From JBJKSO01 sp046703825 (GTDB taxonomy: Bacteria > Chloroflexota > Dormibacteria > Aeolococcales > Bog-877): a DNA stretch of 42,066 bases. Made by a program: the position numbers and the translations under genes. The notes below the pieces were generated by a model. The model was not told the DNA's origin. It ran no database searches and saw nothing but the letters and a program-made list of their open reading frames with translations. This document shows, piece by piece, positions 23,982 to 32,241 of the stretch (positions are counted from its first letter, which is position 1; each line of letters opens with the position of its first letter). Location: NCBI GenBank assembly GCA_046703825.1, contig JBJKSO010000095.1:1-42066 (forward strand), written 5' to 3'.

Positions 23982-26267
23982 TTGTCCGATCGATGGACCG
24001 GCCGCCCGCTGCTGCGCCGCGAGGATCTCCGGCTCGTGCAGGGGCAGGGCGCCTATCTGGACGACTTGACCCAGTCCGGGCAGGCCGCGGTCGTGTTCGT
24101 CCGCAGCTATCTGCCCCGTGCCCGAATCGCCGGCGTTGACGCGACCGCCGCCTTGAAGGTGCCGGGGGTGGTCGGCGTCTACACCGCGGCGGACCTGCCG
24201 GAGTCGATGGGTCCGCTGCCGCTCCGGGCGATCCCGCTTCCTGACGACTACCAGGTCGCCGACCTGCCAATGCCAGTGCTCGCCAGACAGGAGGTCCACT
24301 TCGCTGGCGAAGCGGTGGCGGCGGTGCTGGCTGAGACCCGGGCTATAGCGGAGGATGCGGCCGAGCTGGTGCAGCTCGACCTCGAGCCGCTGCCTTCGGT
24401 GGGCGATGCCCAGACCGCGCTCCAGGGAGGGCCAGCGGTTCACAAGTCCTGCCCGGACAACGTCTTGCTCCGCCTCCAAAGGCGGGGGGGAGACGTAGAG
24501 GCCGCCTTCGCCGGCGCGGACCACGTGGTCCGAGCCAGCTTTCGCATACCGCGGCTGCAGGCGGCTCCGATCGAGCCGAGAGGCTGCCTCGCCGCCTACA
24601 GCCCAGATGACGACCTGCTCACCCTGTGGTGTTCCTCTCAGGATCCCCACCGCCCCCGCCTGCAGCTGGCCAAGGTCATGGGGCGCCCGGTCGAGCGGAT
24701 CCGGGTCGTGGTTCGGGACGTGGGGGGCGCCTTCGGCAGCAAGGGCGGCTTGGCGCCTGAGTACGCGCTGGCCTCTTGGCTGGCGATGGAAACGGGCCGC
24801 CCGGTCAAGTGGGTGGAGACGCGTTCCGAGAACTTCATGGCCTCCTACCAGGGACGGGGGATGAACGTCCAAGCCGAGCTGGCAATCAGCGCCCAGGGTG
24901 ACTTTTTGGGGCTGCGCGCCCACCTGGTCGGCGACTGCGGCGCTTATGTGCTGGGCAACACCGCCGTGGTGGGCGCGACCGCGGTCAGCCTGGCCACCGG
25001 CGCCTACACCATCCCCAACGCCGAGGTGAGTTACACCGGTGCCGCCACCAACAAAGTGCCGACCGGCCCCTATCGCGGTGCCGGCCGTCCTGAAGCCGCC
25101 TTTGTGATCGAGCGCCTGGTGGAGATGGCGGCGACGAAGCTGGATATGGACCCGGTCGCGTTGCGGCGCCGCAACATCATCCCCAGCAATGCGTTTCCGT
25201 ACACAACCGCTCTCGGGACTGTCTACGACTCAGGCGACTACGCGAGCCTGCTGGACGATTGCTGCCGTCTGATTGCAGACCAACCGGAGCCAGACCAAAC
25301 AGCGGGCGGCGTGGTCGGAACCGGGATCTCCTTGGTGGTGGAGTCCTCGGGAAACGGGGCCTGGGAGGCTGCCTGGGCGCAGCTGCTCGAGGACGGCACG
25401 GTCCAGGTCTTGCCGGGGTCGAGCGACCACGGCCAGGGCCACGCAACCACGTTCTCGCAGATCGCCGCCGACGCACTCGGCGTGTCACCCGCCCAGGTCT
25501 CGGTCTCACGCGGCGACTCCGCGCAAGTTCCGCCCGGTGTGGGCACGTACGCCAGTCGCTCGACCACCGTCGGCGGCGGAGCGGTGCTGCTTGCCATCGA
25601 CGATCTCAAGAACAGATGCCGGACGTGGGCCGCCCACCTGCTGGACATTCCCGAGGAGAAGCTGGTGTTTGCCGCAGGCGCGGTCAACGCCATCGACGGG
25701 AGCGCTCGGCTCAGCATTGCGGAGATAGCCCGAGCGGCCGCGACGGCGGCGACAGCGGCGGAGCTGCCGGCGCTGCGCGGCGAGGGCCGGTACTCGCTCC
25801 AGGGACTGACCTACGGTGCCAGCGCCTGTGCCGCCACCGTGGAGGTCGAACCCGAGACCGGAGCGGTGGCGGTGAAGCGGCTGATCGCAGTCGACGACGC
25901 CGGGACCATCGTCAATCCGCTGCTGGCCGAGGGGCAGGTGCAGGGTTCTGCGATCCAGGGTTTTGCTGCCGTCCTGCTGGAAGAGGTTGCGCACGACGCG
26001 GATGGACAGCCGATGACCGAGAGCTTCATCAATTACCTCATGCCCACCGCGGCCGACGTCACCTTTCCCATCCTCACCGAGTTTCACGCCACCCCGTCCC
26101 CACTTTCCCCGCTGGGCACCAAGGGGGTTGCCGAGTGCGGCACCATCGCGGTGCCGGCGGCGGTGGCCAACGCCGTGATCCGGGCGCTGTCCCGCTTCGG
26201 AGTGAGCCACCTCGACCCACCGTTCACCCCGGAGCGGGTATGGCTGTCCGCCAACCAGCCGACATGA
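23982..26267 (+). CDS. Molybdenum hydroxylase large (molybdopterin-binding) subunit, CoxL/XdhB-like
   Basis: A 761-residue protein of the xanthine dehydrogenase/aldehyde oxidase family, which hydroxylates aromatic, heterocyclic or aldehyde carbons using a Mo-molybdopterin cofactor. Seen are the N-terminal a/b-hammerhead domain (~17-125), VVRDVGGAFGSKGG (~243-256), GPYRGAGRPEA (~362-371), GQGHATTFSQIAADALG, and KGVAECGT with the catalytic glutamate (~718). The active-site loop PYRGAGR is of the general/form-II type, not the CO-oxidising AYRCSFR type. No FeS or FAD subunit gene is adjacent, so partners must be elsewhere. The TTG start is set by the N-terminal family match. Confidence 0.88.
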   Translation: MSDRWTGRPLLRREDLRLVQGQGAYLDDLTQSGQAAVVFVRSYLPRARIAGVDATAALKVPGVVGVYTAADLPESMGPLPLRAIPLPDDYQVADLPMPVLARQEVHFAGEAVAAVLAETRAIAEDAAELVQLDLEPLPSVGDAQTALQGGPAVHKSCPDNVLLRLQRRGGDVEAAFAGADHVVRASFRIPRLQAAPIEPRGCLAAYSPDDDLLTLWCSSQDPHRPRLQLAKVMGRPVERIRVVVRDVGGAFGSKGGLAPEYALASWLAMETGRPVKWVETRSENFMASYQGRGMNVQAELAISAQGDFLGLRAHLVGDCGAYVLGNTAVVGATAVSLATGAYTIPNAEVSYTGAATNKVPTGPYRGAGRPEAAFVIERLVEMAATKLDMDPVALRRRNIIPSNAFPYTTALGTVYDSGDYASLLDDCCRLIADQPEPDQTAGGVVGTGISLVVESSGNGAWEAAWAQLLEDGTVQVLPGSSDHGQGHATTFSQIAADALGVSPAQVSVSRGDSAQVPPGVGTYASRSTTVGGGAVLLAIDDLKNRCRTWAAHLLDIPEEKLVFAAGAVNAIDGSARLSIAEIARAAATAATAAELPALRGEGRYSLQGLTYGASACAATVEVEPETGAVAVKRLIAVDDAGTIVNPLLAEGQVQGSAIQGFAAVLLEEVAHDADGQPMTESFINYLMPTAADVTFPILTEFHATPSPLSPLGTKGVAECGTIAVPAAVANAVIRALSRFGVSHLDPPFTPERVWLSANQPT

Positions 26268-26394
26268 AGCGGCGGATGATGGCGACACGGGAGGCGGTTA
26301 GCAGGACCTGCGGGGGAGAGCCAGCCCAAGCCGGTCGGGGGCTCGGCGGGCCCTGCTCGGGCAGACCGAAAGTCCCGAATTGGAGGTGCACCAG
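26268..26394. other. Intergenic leader before the OsmC-family gene
   Basis: 127 bp without a gene. It ends in a good ribosome site (GGAGG) for the next start. Confidence 0.4.
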
Positions 26395-26946
26395 ATGAAC
26401 GACAAACCGATCGTCGACCCGGAACGGATGCGCCGGGCCTACGAGCAGACCCGGGACCAGGTGGGTCGCATACCCCTGATCACCCAACGCGCGGTGGCTC
26501 ACATCGAGCATGACGTGCACATCGTGGGGCGGATTGGGAACTTCCATCTGGAGTCGGACGAGCCCCCGGACGGCGGTGGTGACGGCAGCGCGCCTCGTCC
26601 CCTCCAGTACATCGTTGCCGGAGCGGCTTTTTGAATGCTCACCCAGGTGGCGAAGTTTTCGCCCATGTACGGAGTTGAGATTCACGCGGCCGAGGCCGAC
26701 GTCCGCGCCACCTTCAGCCTCGCGGACAAGTACGACCTGGGCGGGCCGCCGGGGGCATTCCAGCACGTCGAGTTTCGAATCTCGGTGCAGAGCCCCAGTC
26801 CCAGACAGTCGGTGGCGGAACTGTGCCGCCACGCCGAGCGAGCCTGCCATGCGAGCCAGACCTTCAAGGTACCGGTGCCGACCAGCTTGGAAGTGAGCCT
26901 CAACGGCACCGCGCTGGACTTCGAGGCGGAGGGGCGGCCGGAGTGA
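26395..26946 (+). CDS. OsmC-family protein with in-frame UGA: probable selenoprotein
   Basis: One frame runs from ATG 26395 (GGAGG 8 nt upstream) to TGA 26944, 183 codons, interrupted only by TGA at 26632-26634 (codon 80). Both halves match one OsmC/Ohr-fold protein: before the TGA, SDEPPDGGGDGSAPRPLQYI; after it, MLTQVAKFSPMYGVEI and the second conserved cysteine Cys151 (ERACHASQ). The TGA falls exactly where the family has its peroxidatic cysteine (AGxxFC-LTQ), so it most likely encodes selenocysteine. A hairpin with a G at the loop start sits 14 nt after the UGA. OsmC proteins reduce organic hydroperoxides. The alternative is a nonsense mutation with restart at the next codon ATG. The stop overlaps the SDR start. 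Confidence 0.75.
26632..26634 (+). other. UGA codon, probable selenocysteine
   Basis: Codon 80 of the OsmC gene, in the position of the family's catalytic cysteine. Coding potential and homology continue in the same frame on both sides. Confidence 0.65.
26649..26663 (+). promoter_or_regulatory. SECIS-like hairpin
   Basis: GGCGAA-GTT-TTCGCC: a perfect 6-bp stem with a 3-nt loop starting with G. The loop G is 21 nt after the UGA, within the range known for bacterial SECIS elements (about 16-37 nt, guanosine in the first loop positions). Confidence 0.55.
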
Positions 26947-27707
26947 CCCCAAAGAAGGGGGCGGCCCTCGTCACCGGCGGATCGCGGGGCATGGGACGAG
27001 CGACGGCGCTGGCCCTGGCCAGCCGGGGCTACGACGTCGCAATCAACTTCAGCCGCGACCCCGCTCCCGCCCTGGAGGCTGCAGCGCAGGCTCAGGCGCT
27101 GGGGCGCAAGGCAATCGCGCTGCGGGCGGACGTGAGCGACGAGGAGCAGGTGCGGGCCATGGCCCGTGATGTCGAGGCCCAGCTGGGCGGGCTGGATGTG
27201 CTGGTGAACAACGCCGGGATGACGGTGGAGACGGCGCCCGACGACCTGGACGGAATGGACCTCGGCGCCTGGGACCGCGTCTTCGCGGTCAACGTGCGCG
27301 GGCTCTTCCAGGTGACCAGAGCGGTGCTGCCGCTGCTGCGCCAATCCGATTGCGGCTGCATCGTCAACATGTCCAGCGTCGCCGGTCTGCGCCCCAGCGC
27401 GCAGCCGCTGCCCTACGCGGCCACCAAGGCCGCCGTCGCCAACCTCACCCACACGCTGGCCCGCGCTCTGGCGCCGCAGGTTCGGGTCAACGCGGTGGCG
27501 CCCGGTTGGGTGCTGGGCGAGTGGATGGAGCACACGCTGGGCGACAGCTACCAGCGGCTGATGGACCGGCGGGCTGCCCACACCCCGATGGGCCGGGTGG
27601 CCACCGCCGAGGACGTGGCCGAGGTGATATTGAGCCTGGTCGAGGGCAGCCGTTTGATCACCGGGGAGGTGGTGGTGGTGGACGGCGGGTACAGCGCCAC
27701 CACCTGA
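26943..27707 (+). CDS. SDR-family NAD(P)-dependent oxidoreductase
   Basis: A 254-residue classical short-chain dehydrogenase. Cofactor loop TGGSRGMG (~10-17), VLVNNAG, catalytic Ser in MSSVAG, YAATK with Tyr and Lys, and NAVAPGWV after it; it ends in EVVVVDGGYSATT, the FabG-like C-terminus. It would oxidise or reduce a hydroxyl/keto group of a pathway intermediate. The GTG start overlaps the OsmC stop (GTGA), placing both in one operon with the molybdenum hydroxylase upstream and the amidohydrolase downstream. Confidence 0.92.
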   Translation: MTPKKGAALVTGGSRGMGRATALALASRGYDVAINFSRDPAPALEAAAQAQALGRKAIALRADVSDEEQVRAMARDVEAQLGGLDVLVNNAGMTVETAPDDLDGMDLGAWDRVFAVNVRGLFQVTRAVLPLLRQSDCGCIVNMSSVAGLRPSAQPLPYAATKAAVANLTHTLARALAPQVRVNAVAPGWVLGEWMEHTLGDSYQRLMDRRAAHTPMGRVATAEDVAEVILSLVEGSRLITGEVVVVDGGYSATT

Positions 27708-27753
27708 ACGGGTCAGCAGAAGCCAGGAGGTCGCGGAAGTTGGGGAGCAAGCC

Positions 27754-28593
27754 TTGAAGTCGATCGACATCCACGTCCACCCCTACACCGAGGAGGTGCT
27801 GGCGGTGACCCCGGACTGGTTCTGGGGTCACGCGCGCAAGACCTTCAACTTCGGCGGCAAGCCCCTCACGCTGGACGACATGGTGCGCTCCATGGATGAG
27901 GCGGAAGTGGAACGCTCAGTTCTGCTGGCCTTCGACTGCGAGACCACCCACGGGTGGAAGGTCTCCAACGAGCTGGTGTCCAAGCTGGTGGCCCAGCGCC
28001 CCGACCGCTTCCTCGGCTTCGCCAGCGTCGATCCCAACAAGCACCAGCTGGCGGTGGACGAGCTGGAGCACGCGGTGCGCGACCTCGGTCTGGTCGGGCT
28101 CAAGCTGCACCCGCCCACCCAGCACTTCTACCCCAACGACCGGGCCCACTACCCCCTTTGGGCCAAGGCGCAGGAGCTGGGCATCCCGGTGCTGGTGCAC
28201 ACCGGTCACAACCAGTCGGGCGGCCGGTTGCAGTACGGCGACCCCACCTTCCTGGATGAGGTGGCCCTGGACTTCCCCGATCTCAAGCTGATCCTGGCCC
28301 ACTTCGGCTTCCCCTGGGTCAACCAGGCGATCTCGGTGGTCTGGATCCGGCGCAACTGCTATTTGGAGCTCTCCGGCTGGTCGCCCAAGTACATACCGGA
28401 GACGGTGTGGAAGTACGCCAAGGGGATCTTCCCTGATCGGGTGGTGTTCGGCACCGACGCCCCGGTGATGACCGCCGCCCGCTGGCTCAAGGACTTCCAG
28501 GGCATCGAGCTTCCCGAGCAGGTCAAGCACAAGATCCTCTACGCCAACGCCCACCGGCTGCTGTTCGGAGAGGCGGGCGCCGGCGAAGGCTAG
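27754..28593 (+). CDS. Amidohydrolase family 2 protein (ACMSD-like)
   Basis: A 279-residue TIM-barrel metal-dependent hydrolase or decarboxylase (PF04909). Visible are the N-terminal metal motif SIDIHVHP, LVHTGHNQ with a ligand His, ILAHFGFPWV and the final FGTDAPV with the catalytic Asp. Members of this group (ACMSD, gamma-resorcylate decarboxylase, LigY/LigW) decarboxylate or hydrolyse aromatic-derived acids. TTG 27754 has GGGGAG 8 nt upstream. Last gene of the plus-strand arm. A second member of the family is encoded on the other arm at 31.2 kb. Confidence 0.87.
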   Translation: MKSIDIHVHPYTEEVLAVTPDWFWGHARKTFNFGGKPLTLDDMVRSMDEAEVERSVLLAFDCETTHGWKVSNELVSKLVAQRPDRFLGFASVDPNKHQLAVDELEHAVRDLGLVGLKLHPPTQHFYPNDRAHYPLWAKAQELGIPVLVHTGHNQSGGRLQYGDPTFLDEVALDFPDLKLILAHFGFPWVNQAISVVWIRRNCYLELSGWSPKYIPETVWKYAKGIFPDRVVFGTDAPVMTAARWLKDFQGIELPEQVKHKILYANAHRLLFGEAGAGEG

Positions 28594-28614
28594 CGGGGCC
28601 GACCCGCCTGCGCC

Positions 28615-30180
28615 TTAGGAGAAGCGGGCGGTCAGCTGCTTCTTGGAGACCTTGCCAAAGGCGGAGAGCGGGAAGGCCTCCATCACCTCCAGGCGTTCCG
28701 GGAGCTTGAACTTGGCCACCCCCAGCTGCAGCAGGTGGCTGCTCAGGTCCTCCAGGCGCAGCCCGCTGCCCTCCCGGAGGATCACACAGGCGCACATCCT
28801 CTCGCCCAGCACGGGGTCGGGAAGGGGGACGCAGGCCACGTTGCACACCGCCGGGTGGGTGAGGATGAGGTTCTCCACCTCCTCGGCGCTGATCTTCTCC
28901 CCGCCCCGGTTCACCAGGTCCTTGATCCGGCCCTCGACCAGGTAGGCGCCGGAGGGGTGCCGCCGCATCAGGTCGCCGGAGCGGTAGAAGCCGTCGGTGG
29001 TGAAGGCGCGGCGGTTGTAATCCTCGGCGCGGTAGTAGCCGCGGAGCGTGTAGGGGCCCCGGACCGTCAGCTCCCCCACCTCGCCGTCGGGCACCTCCGC
29101 CCCCTCCTCGTCGGTCAGGCGCACCTCGTCGTCGGCGCAGACCGGAACCCCCACCGTCTCCAGCCGGACCTCCTCCGGGTCTCGGCGGCTGGTGAAGAAC
29201 AGGGTCCCCTCGCTCATGCCGAAGTTCTCCTGAACAAAACCGCGGGGAAACGCCTTGGCCATCTGCCTGCGCACCTCGGGCTGCAGCCGCTGGCCTCCGG
29301 ACTGGAGCAGCTCGACCGACGTCAGGTCGCACTTTTGGATCAGCGGGTCGGCCAGCCAGCGGATGTAGAGCGCCGGCACCCCGGCGACGTGCGTCACCCG
29401 GTGCCGCTCGATCGCGGGCAAGACCTGCTCGGGGCGGGTGCCCTCGCCCAGCACCACCTTGCCGCCGGCGAGGAAGACCCCCTGGATCCCGGGGCAGGCC
29501 AGCGGCATGTTGTGCGCCAGCGGCAGCACGCAGAGCTGGACGCTCTGGTCCGAGATGTCCTGGGCCAGGCTGGCCACTTTGGTGTTGTAGACGTAGTCGT
29601 TGTGGGTGCGGGGGATCAGCTTGGGAATTCCGGTGGTCCCACCCGACAGGAGCAAGAGACAGGGGTCCGTGGGGTCGACCTCCACCGCCGGGGCGGGGGG
29701 AGCCGGCGGCGGTGACAGCAGCTCATCACCGGTGACCGTGAGCCTGAGGCTTTTGGTGGCGGCGCTCACCTCGGCGGCCAGGGCGGGGTCGGTGCCGAAG
29801 TAGGCAACCGCGTCCGCCAGCCGCACGTAGTGCTCGAGCTCGTAGCGGCGGTGAGCCGCAAGGGCCATGATCGGCACCACCCCGATCCGCTGCAGGGCGA
29901 AGTGCAGCAAAACGAAGCTGGGCCGGTTGGGGAGGTGGACCACGACACGGTCAAGCGGACGCAACCCCCGCTCCCAGAGCCAGCCCGCGAGCCGGCCGAT
30001 TCCCCCGACGAGCTCGGAGTAGCTGTAGGTGCGGTCGCCGAAGATCAAAGCCGGCCGCTCGGCGTGACGGGTCATGGCCTCGGCGAAGACCTGGTCCATG
30101 GTCCGGTCTTCCCAGTAGCCGCGCTCACGGTAGCGGCGCTGAAAGTCGGCGGGGAAGGGGACCACCCCGTCTAACGGCAT
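28615..30180 (-). CDS. AMP-dependent aryl/acyl-acid ligase 1 (DhbE-like)
   Basis: A 521-residue adenylate-forming enzyme: it activates a carboxylic acid with ATP and usually forms a CoA thioester. Motifs: LLSGGTTGIPKLIPRTHNDY phosphate loop, NFGMSEG, YRSGDLMRRHPSGAYLVEGR, DLVNRGGEKISAEEVE, and the catalytic lysine near FGKVSKKQL. The N-terminus (VVPFPADFQRRYRERGYWE) resembles 2,3-dihydroxybenzoate-AMP ligase DhbE/EntE, so an aromatic acid is plausible. The ATG at 30180 aligns with that family start; a start at 30216 is possible. An operator-like palindrome set lies upstream. It is about half identical by eye to ligase 2. Confidence 0.88.
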   Translation of the reverse strand: MPLDGVVPFPADFQRRYRERGYWEDRTMDQVFAEAMTRHAERPALIFGDRTYSYSELVGGIGRLAGWLWERGLRPLDRVVVHLPNRPSFVLLHFALQRIGVVPIMALAAHRRYELEHYVRLADAVAYFGTDPALAAEVSAATKSLRLTVTGDELLSPPPAPPAPAVEVDPTDPCLLLLSGGTTGIPKLIPRTHNDYVYNTKVASLAQDISDQSVQLCVLPLAHNMPLACPGIQGVFLAGGKVVLGEGTRPEQVLPAIERHRVTHVAGVPALYIRWLADPLIQKCDLTSVELLQSGGQRLQPEVRRQMAKAFPRGFVQENFGMSEGTLFFTSRRDPEEVRLETVGVPVCADDEVRLTDEEGAEVPDGEVGELTVRGPYTLRGYYRAEDYNRRAFTTDGFYRSGDLMRRHPSGAYLVEGRIKDLVNRGGEKISAEEVENLILTHPAVCNVACVPLPDPVLGERMCACVILREGSGLRLEDLSSHLLQLGVAKFKLPERLEVMEAFPLSAFGKVSKKQLTARFS

Positions 30181-30234
30181 CGCGCTGGGCAACTCCTCTG
30201 GTCCGGCCCCGACCATCGTCCCCGAGGCCCTGCC

Positions 30235-30260
30235 GGTAGGATACCTACCCAGGTGGGTAG
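30235..30260. promoter_or_regulatory. Overlapping palindromes upstream of ligase 1
   Basis: GGTAGG-ata-CCTACC (30235-30249) followed by CTACCC-aggt-GGGTAG (30245-30260): three GGTAGG-type half-sites sharing bases, in the 86-bp gap between the TrmB-type gene and ligase 1. A regulator site is more likely than a terminator as there is no T run. Confidence 0.5.
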
Positions 30261-30266
30261 CCCTGG

Positions 30267-31121
30267 TCAGCCGACCAGGCCGGCGGTTTCCTCCGAGGCA
30301 TCCTCGGACCCGAAATCGGTGAGGCTGAGCAGCCCCGGCCCGTAGCGCCCCTCGAGCTGGCTCGAGAAATCCGAGTAGATCCGCTGGACGAAGAGGTCGT
30401 GCCGGATGTAGGTCTTGACCAGGCTCGCCAAAAGCGGGCTCTCGGCGTAGAAACCCTGCTCCGGAAGCCCCTCCCGGGCGAGCACCCAGAGCGCCCAGCG
30501 GGAGTCCACCACGACCGCCAGGTGCCGGTGCTTGCGGGAGGAGTAGACGGTGCCTTCGGTGCTGGCGTGGCGGACCACCCGCCCGGGAGGTGCTGGGAAG
30601 GGCAGGGACCCGAAGTGCACCAGCACAAACTCAACCCCCCGGGCGGCGGCGGCTTTGACCGCCCGCGCCAGCGGCTTCAGCTCGTCTCGGCGGGCGTGCA
30701 GGTAGACGCGCGCCTTGGCCTCGTCGATGGCCTCCTCGGCCTTCACCAGCGCCAGCGCGACCGCATCGAGCCGGGCGAGCGCCAGACCGGCGTCGTCGGC
30801 CGAGCCGGCGGGAAGTTCCTCCAAACCGGTGCGCGCCCGTTCTAGGCGGAGCCTGAAGTCCCGGTCGAGCTGCGCCAGCAGGCGTTGCGGCGGAACCGCG
30901 GCGTAGCGCGCCGGCCGATCGTGAACCTGGATAGCCGCCCCGCTCTCCACCAGCCGCCGCAGCGTCTCGTACACCTTCGGCTGGGGCACACCGGTGCCGT
31001 TGGCGATGCGGTAGCCGGTGCTCTCCCCGGAAAGCAGCAGCCCGACGTAGGTGCGCGCCTCGTAGGTGGAGAAGCCCAGCCGCACCAGCTCGTCGGTGAC
31101 AGCGTGGTTATCCCTGCTCAT
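30267..31121 (-). CDS. TrmB-family transcriptional regulator
   Basis: A 284-residue protein. The N-terminal winged helix is typical of TrmB (LVRLGFSTYEARTYVGLLL, then ANGTGVPQPKVYETLRRL). A coiled linker follows (~90-150), then a phospholipase-D-like ligand-binding domain (ARVYLHARRDELKPLARAVK, STEGTVYSSRKHRHLAVVVD). TrmB proteins sense sugars or other small ligands and regulate transport and catabolic genes. The ATG at 31121 has GGAG nearby; a TTG at 31136 would add five residues. Lying between the two ligase units, it is the best candidate regulator of the whole cluster. Confidence 0.88.
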   Translation of the reverse strand: MSRDNHAVTDELVRLGFSTYEARTYVGLLLSGESTGYRIANGTGVPQPKVYETLRRLVESGAAIQVHDRPARYAAVPPQRLLAQLDRDFRLRLERARTGLEELPAGSADDAGLALARLDAVALALVKAEEAIDEAKARVYLHARRDELKPLARAVKAAAARGVEFVLVHFGSLPFPAPPGRVVRHASTEGTVYSSRKHRHLAVVVDSRWALWVLAREGLPEQGFYAESPLLASLVKTYIRHDLFVQRIYSDFSSQLEGRYGPGLLSLTDFGSEDASEETAGLVG

Positions 31122-31236
31122 AGCCGTCGACTCCAACCGAGGCCCCGCACCCTCTCCTCAGGGCGCGGGCCCTCACCGTCACTCCCAACTGAGGACGGTA
31201 GCATCATTGGCCGGCCTTTTTGGGGCGATTGCGCCC

Positions 31237-32241
31237 TCACAAGGCGCGGGGTCTTGGCCCCGTCCCCTGCAGGACCTGGCGGGCGTTGCCCTGGAGGACT
31301 TGGTCGCGCAGGCCGGCTTCCAGGCCGGCGTCGGCAATTGCTCTCAGGATGTCCCGGGTCCAGCGCTCCCCATCGGTCGAGCCCATGGGAAAGTCGGTGC
31401 CGAAGAGTACGTGCTCCCCGCCGAAGTACTCGAGACCGCAGCGCAAGGTGGCGGGGCTGTAGCTGATGGCGGTGTCGTTGTAGAAGCGGCGGAGGTACTC
31501 CCCCACCGGGGCGCGCAGCGCCGGCGCGCTGCCGCCGGTCAGGTTGAGCCCGCGGTACTCGCCGATCTCGTCGTCGAAGGCCTCCAACCGGGCGCCGAAG
31601 TAGGGGATCATCCCGCCCAGATGGTGGGTGACGATCTTGAGGTCCGGGAAGCGCTCCATCACTCCTCCGTAGACCAGCCGCATCATCGCCAGCGAGGTAT
31701 CGAAGGGCCAGGCCAGGCTGCGGTCCAGCAGCGACTCCTTGATCCACGGGTAGAGGTGGGAGTTGTGCTGCGGGTGGATCCAGAGCGGCATTCCCCGCTT
31801 CTCCGCCTCCTCGTAGAGAGGCCACATGTGGGGCGCGTCCAGCGGCTGGTCCTCGACGTTGGAAAAGATCTCCGCCCCCAGAAGGCCCAGCTCGTCCCAG
31901 GCGAAGCGCAGCTCCTCCAGGATCCGCTCGTCGCAGGTGGGCGCGACCGCGGTGCCGATGAAGCGCTGGGGATGCTCGTCGACCATGGCGGCGATGCCCA
32001 GGTGCGCCTCACGCATCAGCCGGTACATGACGTCGCGGGGCATCCCCAGCCACATCGGGGGCCGGACCAGCACCAGCACCTGCACATCCACCCCCACCTC
32101 GTCCATGAAGCGGATCCGCATGGCGCCGTCGCTCAGGTAGGGACGGCGCCTCAGCGCGGCCGCCTCGGCCGAAGGGTATTCGGAGTTGACGGCTTCGATC
32201 AGCCGCTGCGGGCACACGTGCGAGTAGGCGTCGATGATCAT
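31237..32241 (-). CDS. Amidohydrolase family 2 protein (decarboxylase-like)
   Basis: A 334-residue PF04909 protein. It starts IIDAYSHVCPQ, so the usual HxH metal pair is replaced by YSH, with only the second His present. Later motifs are normal: LWIHPQHNSH, KIVTHHLGGMIPYF and HVLFGTDFPMG. Relatives include 2-amino-3-carboxymuconate-semialdehyde decarboxylase and resorcylate/salicylate decarboxylases. The ATG at 32241 has AGGAGG 7 nt upstream and overlaps the stop of ligase 2 (ATGA). It is encoded in the same operon as that ligase and likely acts on the same compound. Confidence 0.87.
   Translation of the reverse strand: MIIDAYSHVCPQRLIEAVNSEYPSAEAAALRRRPYLSDGAMRIRFMDEVGVDVQVLVLVRPPMWLGMPRDVMYRLMREAHLGIAAMVDEHPQRFIGTAVAPTCDERILEELRFAWDELGLLGAEIFSNVEDQPLDAPHMWPLYEEAEKRGMPLWIHPQHNSHLYPWIKESLLDRSLAWPFDTSLAMMRLVYGGVMERFPDLKIVTHHLGGMIPYFGARLEAFDDEIGEYRGLNLTGGSAPALRAPVGEYLRRFYNDTAISYSPATLRCGLEYFGGEHVLFGTDFPMGSTDGERWTRDILRAIADAGLEAGLRDQVLQGNARQVLQGTGPRPRAL

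Noticed and set aside
23982..26267. Carbon-monoxide dehydrogenase (form I CoxL)
   Set aside because: The active-site loop reads PYRGAGR rather than AYRCSFR, and coxS/coxM are absent, so CO oxidation is not supported.
26635..26946. A separate 103-aa gene starting with ATG directly after the UGA
   Set aside because: It lacks the N-terminal half of the OsmC fold, which is encoded in the same frame just before the UGA; one selenoprotein gene explains both pieces better, though restart cannot be excluded.
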